The notes beneath the pieces were generated by a model. It had not been told where the DNA came from. It saw nothing but the letters and a program-made list of their open reading frames with translations, and made no database searches. Positions 24,601-33,600 of a DNA stretch of 64,000 bases are shown here, piece after piece. Numbering within the stretch: the stretch's first letter is position 1; each line of letters begins with the position of its first letter. The stretch covers positions 53,358-117,357 of the forward strand of contig WYBB01000052.1 in assembly GCA_011526585.1 (NCBI GenBank), written 5' to 3'. Origin of the DNA: Deltaproteobacteria bacterium. GTDB taxonomy: Bacteria; Myxococcota_A; UBA9042; PHBI01. Position numbers and translations under genes: made by a program.

Positions 24601-27600
24601 GAGCTGGCCGTCGCAGTCCTCGTCGAGCGCGTTGCAGGTCAGGTCGCGGGCGGCATGGAGGCCGTTGGAGTGGCGGGCGTAGTCGGCGAGCTCGCAGGGG
24701 CGCCAGTCGCCGTTGACGCAGTGCGCGGCGGATTTCGTCGCGCCCTGGCAGACGCCGTGAGTGAGCTCGCAGGCCTGGTCGGTGAGCAGGCTGTCGTCGG
24801 CGGCGTCGATCAGGCCGTCGCAGTCGTCGTCGAGCGCGTTGCACACCTCGCGCGTCGGGGCGCCGGGCGTGCAGCTGTCGGTCACCTGGCCGGCGACGCA
24901 AGCGGTGAGCCCTTCGCGCGCGCAGGCGCCGACGCCGCAGGTGGTGAAGGTCGCGGCGTAGCCCTGGTCGGGCTGGCCGTCGCAGTCCTGGTCGACCGCG
25001 TCGCAGGTGTCGTCGCGCGGATCGTAGAGGCCGCCCGAGTGCGCCTCGTAGGCCGACGCATCACACTCGAGCCAGCGGCCGCCCTGGCAGAGGTCCGCGG
25101 TCTTGGCCGCGCCCTCGCAGACGCCGGCCTGGAGCTCGCAGGGGACGAGGATGAGGTCGGCGTCGGCGGCGTCGATCGCGCCATCGCAGTCGTCGTCTGC
25201 GCCGTTGCAGATCTCGGCGGCGTCGACCGGGGTCAGCGTGTGGCTGCACCCGAGGAGCGGCGAGCAGGCGTCGACCGTGCACGGGTCGCCGTCGTCGCAA
25301 GAGAAGACCGGGGCGTGCACCGCGTTGGAGAGCTGCGGTTCGACGCCGCTGGCGGCGATGGCGGCGCTGTTCCAGATCAGCGCGCCCGGCGCGATCGAGG
25401 GCGCGAGGGTGAGCGTGTAGGTGAGGTCGCCGTTGGCGCCGGGGGCGAGGTCGCCGACCGACGCGGTGATGGTGCGGGTGGTCGGGTCCCAGGTCGCGCC
25501 GGGTGGGAGCGTACCCGGGGTGAGGCCGGGCTGGAGGTGGTCGGTGACGACGACGCCGGCCAGCGTGGTGGCGCCGCGGTTGGTGTAGCGCAGGGTCACC
25601 GCGAGCGCGTCGTCGAGCATGGCGCAGCCACCGTGGAACGATTTCTCGAGGCCGAGCGCGCCGTCGCAGTCGATCCTGAGCGGCACCACCGCCGAGCGCG
25701 CGGCGACGGCGCCGTCGATCTCGACGAGCGCGACGTTGGTCGTGATCCCGGAGTTCGTGGGCGAGGTGGTGCGGTAGTCGAGGGTCGCGATCTCGCCGGG
25801 GGCGAGCACGTCGATGGTGAAGACCAGGATCGGCGCGCCGCGCTCGTCGCCGCGCGCGGATGGAGAACTATGAATAGATCCGGGTAGATAGTCGAGGCCG
25901 GGGGCGAGCGCATCGGTGATGACGAGGCCCTCGGCGGGCGCCTCGCCGCGGTTGTGCACGGTCAGGCGCCAGTCGATCGGCTCGCCGCAGGCGAGGTGGC
26001 GCGAGGCCTGTTTGTCGATGTGCAGGCCGGCGCCGACGGTGACGCTGGCAAAGGGCGCCTGGGCCGGGCAGGTCGCCGAGTTGGCTGGCGAAGCGATGAC
26101 GACGCGGGCGACGCCCTCGAGGGAGCTCGGCGCATCGGCCAGGACGCGCACGGCGAACGCTGCCGCGCCGCTCTCGCCGGGCACGAGCGGACCGGGGATC
26201 GCCCAGATCACCTCGTCACCCTGCACCTGGCCGCCGCCGGTGACCGAGCCGGGGATGAGAGACGTGCCCACTGGGATGGTGGCGGCGATGGCGACGTCGC
26301 GCGCCGGGCCGGTGCCGCGGTTGTGATAGAGGACCTGGTAGGTGACGGTGTCGCCGGGGGCCGCGCTGCCGTGGGTCGGGAAGACCTCGGCCAGCACGCG
26401 GCCCGCGGGTCCCTGGACGGTGCTGCTGGCGCTGTCGCGGTCGTCGGCGTCGTTGACGTCGACGGCGCTCGCGACCTCCGCCGACAGGGGCAGCGTGACG
26501 CCGAGCGCGTCGCAGTCGTCGATCAGCGCCTCGATCGCGATCTGGCGGTGGGTGGTCGCGTTGCCGTCGGGATCGAAGCCCGGCCAGGTCCAGCGGAGGG
26601 GATCGACGTCGCTGGGCGTGAGCGAGATCGCGCGCACGACGAGGCCGGCGGGCAGCGTGGTGCGGAGCGAGACCTCGCCCGCGCTCGGGGCGTTGCCGTC
26701 GTTGCCGAGGGTGACGAGGATCTCGAAGGGCTCGCCGACGCGCACGGTGGGTGGGGCGCTGAGGTCGACCCAGAGGTTGGGCAGCGAGCCGACGATCGAA
26801 GTGGCGCTGGCGCTGTCGTCACCGGGATCGCAGTCGATCGATCCGCTGCTGACCACGGCCGACGCCGAGTACGCGAGGCCACCCTGGGCGTTGAAGATCG
26901 TGACGTTGCCTTCGAGATCGACGCTCTCGCCGGGCGCGAGGAGCGGCCAGGAGCGCACGAGCACCTCGCCGGGATCGGCGTTGCCGTCAGGCAGGCGCAA
27001 GGTCGCGGTGACGTCCTGCGCCGGGCCCGGCCCGGCGTTGGTGACGGTGGCGAGCCAGGTGAGCACATCGCCGTAGGTAGCGACGCCGCGGTCGACCTCG
27101 AGCGTCACCGCCACCTCGGCGGGCGCGACCTCGTTCGTGACGACGGACGCGTTGTTGGCGGTGGTGATCTCGGGGCTGCTGGTCGTGATCACGGCGGTGT
27201 TGACGAGCTCGTCCTGGCAGCGATCCGGGGTCTCGATCTCATAGCCGAAGCTCGGGTGGCGGTCGCTGGCGAAGCTGACGTCCCAGCGCTCGAGCGCGGG
27301 GCCGCGCCCGCCGGTGCAGCCCCAGATCGCCGGGCGGTCCCACGGGTTGACGACCTGGGCGACGACGAGCGGGCTCGTGGCGCTGGTGGCGATCGCCGGG
27401 TCGGAGTTGTAGAAGATCCTGTCGGGATCGGGGATGAGGTCGAGCGCGCCGCCCGGCCGGTAGACGAGGTGCACGCGGAGGCTCTCGGGGCCGTAGTAGC
27501 CGGAGAGCACCGGGCCGGCGACGTGAACGCCGCGCGCGTCGAAGAGCGGGGCCGAGCCACCGTACGGGTTGTAGAGGCCGCCGAGGAGCGAGCCGTCGGG

Positions 27601-30600
27601 CAGGACCAGGCGGCGCGCGACAGGGTGGCGCAGGTCTCCGTCGGGGAAGGTCCAGGCGACGAGCACGGTGGTGGTCCCGGTCGCCAGGTCGCCCTCGGAG
27701 CCGTAGGCGATGATCAGCGGGCCCTGGGTGACGGCCTGCACGAAGGTCGCCCAGTGCACGCCGTCGGGGAGCGGCAGGGCGACGGGGTCCCAGCCGCCCT
27801 GGCCGTCGGGGATCTGCAGGGTCGGGTGCGGCGGACCGCTGCGCTGGGACATGCCGCCGACGAGGCCGAAGCGCAGCCCGCCCTTGTCGCGGCCGCTGAC
27901 CTGGTTGGCCGCGGGCCAGCCGCCGTCGTAGGGCGAAAACGAGGTGAAGCCGGGCGGCGGGGAGAAGCGCACGATGTGGTAGTCGCCCTGGGCGTCGGGC
28001 TCGAAGATCGTCGGCTGGCCCGGGTCGATGCCGGGGCGGTGCGCAATGCCGAAGACCAGCGGCAGACCGGTCTCGAGGTGCGGCACCTGCGAGGCGGCGT
28101 AGGCGGTGCCGAGGTATTCGCGCGGGAAGGGTTTTTCCGGCTGCCAGCTGAACCGGCCGGTGCGGTGGTAGAGCACCGGCTGCGAGCCATCGTTGTCGCC
28201 GGCGTAGCCGACGATCAGGCCGTCGTGGCCGACCGCCCAGTGCTGGAGGCCGAGGTAGAGGTCACCGGCGGGCGGATCGAGCACGACCTCGCGCAGGCCG
28301 GTCGTCGCGTTGGCGTCGTCCCAGACGAGGACCGTATGGCGCGATGGGTTGTCGGCGAAGAAGAGCGTGAAGTCGTCGCCCGAGGCGTAGGCGGTCTGGA
28401 GCGGGCGGTCGGAGCCGGTCACGGCGTCGGCCCAGACCCAGCCGTGCTCGGCATAGGGCGAGTAGAGCCAGTAGCCCGAGCGCGACTGCCCGCCGGGCGG
28501 CGTCGACTGGCCGAAGACCGCGTAGGGCGCGTAGTTCTCGGCGGTCGATGACGACTGGGAGCTGACGAAGCCGTGGGGGCCGAGGCCTTCGAGCAGGTGG
28601 CCGTCGTAGGTGTCGCGGGATTCGTCGTAGGTCCAGGCGGCGACGCGGCCGCTCTGCTCGCTCAGGAGGGTGATGTTGCCGAGCAAGTGCTTGCCGTCGG
28701 GCGAGGCCGCGACGGCGATGCCCGGTTGGTCGGCCGGGCCGGGCGTGACGAGCGCGTAGGGCACCAGGCCCTCGTCGGGGTGCGGGCGCCAAATCGTGTT
28801 CCAGGGGAACTGGCGGCGGTAGGAGTAGCCGAGGTAGTAGCCGAGGTACTCGTAGAGGACGCCGCCGCGCTCTTCGTGATAGCCCTTCACGTCGAAGCGC
28901 ACGGCCGGGATCGGGGTGAGCTCGGCGCTCGGGTCCCAGACGGTGGTCATGCCGTTGATCTGGCCGACGTAGAAGTCGCAGGCCGGGCGTTGGGCGGCAA
29001 AGCGCGGGCGATCGAGGTGGGTGCGAGCGCCGGAGAAGAGGTTGCCGGCGAGGTACTCGGCGGTGTCGAGCGGCCGCGGCGTGAAGGTGAAGGCGTCGCC
29101 CTGGCGCGTCAGCTCGAAGGCGACGAGCGCCGTGCCGCCGAGGCCGGGGTCGTAGTGGTTGACGGCCAGTCGGCCGTCGAAGGTGAACTCGTGGGGGTAG
29201 GACCCATAGAGGCCGGACACCGGCACCAGCTGATAGAAGTAGCCTTCCCCGCTCTCGCGCTTGGCCCAGACGACGGCGTGCTCGTACTGGCCGATCCTGA
29301 CTTGGCCCGCGTAGATCGAGTCATCGGCTGTACGCAGAGACAGCCGTGAACCGGAGGCGTCGTCGGGGATCGGCAGCCAGCTGAGCGCCCAGCCGTTGGC
29401 GCCACGCTCCCAGACCAGCGAGCGGTTGCGCCCGTCGCTATGCCCGCCATCGCCGGCGATGAGGTCGAGCTCGTTGGCGAAGCTCTGAAGCATCCAGAGG
29501 AGCCCCTCGACCGCGGGGAAGTCCTCGCGCACCCACGCGCCCTGCGCGTAGCGCCAGTGCACGATCACCGAATCGCCGCTGCGGTCGCCGTAGATCGAGC
29601 CGTCGGCGAAGATCCACTGCGGCCACGGCGCGCCGCGGTCGGTGTCGTAGGGCAGCGGCTCGAGCGCCCAGCTCGCGCCCGCGCCGCGCCAGGCGACCGG
29701 GAGCTCGCCGCCGCCCGCGCGCTGGCACATGCCGATCACCAGCCCGTCGTAGGCGCCGCGTGAATCGCAGGAGGTGGTCTCGGGCAGCAGCGCGAGCGCG
29801 ACGTCTTGCCAGGCGCCATTGTCGTCTCGGTACCAGTGATAGACGCGCACGGCGTCGTCGCCGAAGAGCGTGAGCTGCACCGGGTCCCAGTGCCCGAGCC
29901 AGATGTCGCCGGACGGCGTCGCCGAGTCGGTCGGCAGGCTCTGGAGGGCCCAGCCCTCGCCGTCGCGATCCCAGACGACGGGTCGCCGGAGGCCGCCCTC
30001 GAGCACGCCATGGCCGGTGACGAGATCCTCGGTCAAGAACCAGCCGACCTCGACCGAGCTGTAGTCCCCTGCCGGCAGGTGGCTCACCTCGTCCGGCGAC
30101 GCGAGCGGCTTCCAGACCAGCGCGTCGCGGATCCTGGGCCCATAGCGGAGGTCATCGTTGGTGATGTTGAGGAAGACCTCGCCCTTCGAGGTGCACATCG
30201 TCGGCATGCCCGGCGTGCTCGAGAACGTGCTCGGGCGCGCGGTCGGCAAGGGCATCGGCGGGCCGTCCTGGAGGTCGCAGCGCACCCCGCGCCCGCTCAG
30301 GTGCGCGCGCAAGACGAGGCTCGGGTGCGCGACCGGATCGATCGTGAGCGGGATCGCGCCCGCCTCGTCGGGGAGCGCGCCGGCGATCAAGACCTCGCCG
30401 GTCTGGCCGTCGAGCACATCGATCGCGAGCTCGCCGAGCGCGGCGCCGCTCTGCGCGACCAGCACGCGCGTCCACTCGACGACGCGTCCGGCGTCGGCCG
30501 CGGGCAGGACCGGCGAGGTGTAGCTGCCTTGGGCGACGGCGTCGGGATCGGCGATGGCGATGCCGTTGAGCACGGCGTCGCCGGTCCCGCCGCCGAGGCC

Positions 30601-33600
30601 GACGGCGTCGCGCCCGGGCAGGACCGCGGTGCCGTCGAAGGTGCCGAGCGCCCACTCGGGCTCGCTGTCCTGGGCGAAGGTCGCGTTGGCCGGCGCCGGC
30701 AGCGCTTCGTCCCAGACGAGGCGCAGCGCGCGCACGGCAGCGTCGCGATCGCCGGCGTTGCCGCGCGGCTGGTAGGACCAGGTGCCGCTGCCGTCGTCGA
30801 GCTCGAGGCGCGCGTCGGCCGGCAGGTCGGAGAACGAGCCGAGCACCAGGCGCGCGCCCTCGGGCAAGAAGTCCTCGAGCGTGACGTCGGCGGCCGGCGC
30901 GGCGCCGAGGTTGTTGTAGGCGATCTCGTAGCGGATGCGCTCGTCGGCTCCGACGGCGCCGGTCACGCTCGCGCGCTTGTGCACGAACGGATCGGGGCGC
31001 ACGACCAGCGTGGCGCAGGTTTCGGCGTTGTTGTCGGCGATCTCCTCGGGCTTGTCGGCGAAATCGACGGTGGCGCTGGCGGCCTGAACGACCTCGGCGC
31101 CGCTGGCGATGTGTGATTTCACACGGCCGCGCAGCGTCAAGACGGCGCGGCTGCCCGGAGCGAGCCCGACCTCGCCGTAGAAGCCAGCGCCGGCGGCCGG
31201 CGCGCCCAGGGTCCAGCCGCTCGCGCCCGCGACCCAGGCCAGCGGCGCGCCCAGCGGTCGGCCGCTCGGGTCGATCGCCGCGCTCGGCGCGCCGGCGGCG
31301 CTGAGGATCACCGCACTCGCGCCGTCGTCGCCGGTCGGGTCGAGCCAGCTCGGCGCGCTGTAGTCCAGGCGCAGCCCGAAGGCGGGCACCGTGCCGGTGT
31401 TCGTCAGGGTCATCACCAGCGAAACGTCGTCACCGGGCAGCACGCCGGGGAAGGCGCCAACCGGATCGCAGGCGAGCCGGAGCGAGATGTCGACGCCGGG
31501 GGTGCGCGTCGTCACGCTGTCGCTGTCGTCACTCGGGTCCTCGTCGACCGCCTCGAGGAGGTGGGCGAGCACGGCGTTGTCCACCGCGGCGCCCGCGGGC
31601 ACGAGCACGCCACCGGGCGCGACGAGTGCGACGTCGACGAAGACGTCCCACGGGCCGGCCATGCCCGGCACGTCATCGCTCGCGATGGCGAGCCAGCGCA
31701 CCTCGGACACGGCCAGGGGCGTGTCGCGCCAGCCGTCGGCGCTCGGATCGGGCCCGAAGGTCGGCGGCGGTCCGTCGAGCGGGGCGTCGTGGAAGTAGAC
31801 TCGCTCGCCGTGGGTGACGACGTGCCCGAGGTAGGTCACGTCGACGGCGCCATCCGGGGCGGGGATCGGGTGGTCGTAGAGGCGGTCGATGATCACCATG
31901 GGCCCACTCGCCTGGCGGCTGGAGTTGCCGTAGCGGATGCGATAGCGGATCGCGTCGCCCGGCAGGGCCTGCGCGGGCGCGAGCTTGTCGACGTAGACGT
32001 TGGGGCGCGGCGTGCGCAGGGTCACCGACGCGGTGTTCGGATAGGTGAGGTCCTCGCCGGTCGTCGTGGCGACGTCGACGCGGTTGGTGAAGGTGCGCGC
32101 CGCGGGCACGCCTGCGCGGACCCTGGCGCGGAAGGTCAGGGTCACGTCGCCCGACTGGCCGGGGAAGCGACCAGGTGCGCCGCCGTCTTTGCCGAGCGCG
32201 TTGCCGTTGGCGAGACCCCAGCTCAGGACCTGGCCGGCGACGACCGGATCGGCCGGGCCGAGGAAGCCCCAGCCCGAGGTGGTCACGAACGTCGAGCCGG
32301 GCACGTACTCGAGCTCGTCCGGCAGGGTGTCGACGATGCTCACCGCGTCGGCGGCCTGGTTGCCGCGGTTGGCGACGACGATGGCGAAGGTGACGAGTTC
32401 GCCGGCGACCGGCTCGGGTTGGTCGACGAGCTTGCGCACGCCGAGATCGGGGTTGTCGACGAGCACGCGGCATGCCGTGAAGAGGGTCTGGCTCGCGCCG
32501 CCGTCCTGGCTCTCGGCCGTGGCGGTGCCCGAGAGCGTGACGAAGGTGCCCGTCGGGACCCCGGGCGCGACGGTCAGCGTGATCGAGACGGAGCCGCCCT
32601 CGAGCGCGATGAGCGGGACCTCCTCGGAGGGGTGGATCGCCAGGGTCGGTGCCCAGGTCAGCGTCGCGCCGGAGAGCGTCGCCGGCACCGCCAGGGTGCC
32701 ATAGCGCGCGGCCGCGACGGCGTTCCAGTCGTGTCGACGCCCGATGAGCGTGACCTCGGGTGGCAGGGTCTCGACGACGCGCACGCGGTAGTCGTCGTTG
32801 CTGGAGTTGTTCACGTAGCCGAGCTGATAGGTGAAGCTCTGCCCGACCGAGACGACCTCGGGGCAGCCGCGGGCGAGCTCGAGCGAGGGATCGAGGGCGA
32901 CCAGGGTGCGGACCTCGTTGGAGATGGCGGCCAAGAGCTCGTGCGACGTCACCAGCGCGGTGTTGGGGATCGAGATGTCGCCTTCGCCCGGATCGTCGAG
33001 CACGGCGACGCGGTGGCGGACCGCGGCGGCGGAGCCGACCGGCAGCTGGGGCGGATCGAAGGCGGCATGATCGACGAGGTAGGCGATCCAGCGCGGCTGC
33101 ATGCCGTCGGGCGCGCGCACGGTCTGATCGGGCATGACGACGCCGGGTACGAAGAGGCCCGAGCCGCGGATGAGCGCGTCGCTCCATGCGAAGTCGGGGT
33201 CCCGCAGGGTGCTCGGCAGAAGCGGTGGCGCGGCGGACGAAAACCAGACCGCGCCGCCGTCTTCGGGGAGCTCGGACCAGAGGAAGCGGGTCTCGTCGGG
33301 CACGCGGTCGACGATCCAGGTGCGGGTCGACACGGTGTCGCCGGTGTTGATCCAGGTGAGGCGGTACTCGAGCTCGGTCCCGGGCGCGGCGACGCCGAGG
33401 TTCACCGCCTTGGCGACCTGCAGGTAGGGGTTGCCGACGGCGCGGGCGCTTGCGGTGGCGGTGGCGGCGATCGGACCACAGACGTCGTCGCGCGCGGCGA
33501 TGCGCGCGGTCATGCCGAGGTCGGCGTCGCTGACGTAGCCTGGCGGCAGGTGCAACATCACGCCGATCGTGCGCGTGGCCTCGGGCGCGATCGACGAGTA

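Noticed and set aside
22267..25887. 1206-codon plus-strand ORF opposite the giant gene
   Set aside because: Low-complexity Arg/Ala/Gly product without any domain, exactly antisense to HAF/HYR/MopE-coding sequence.
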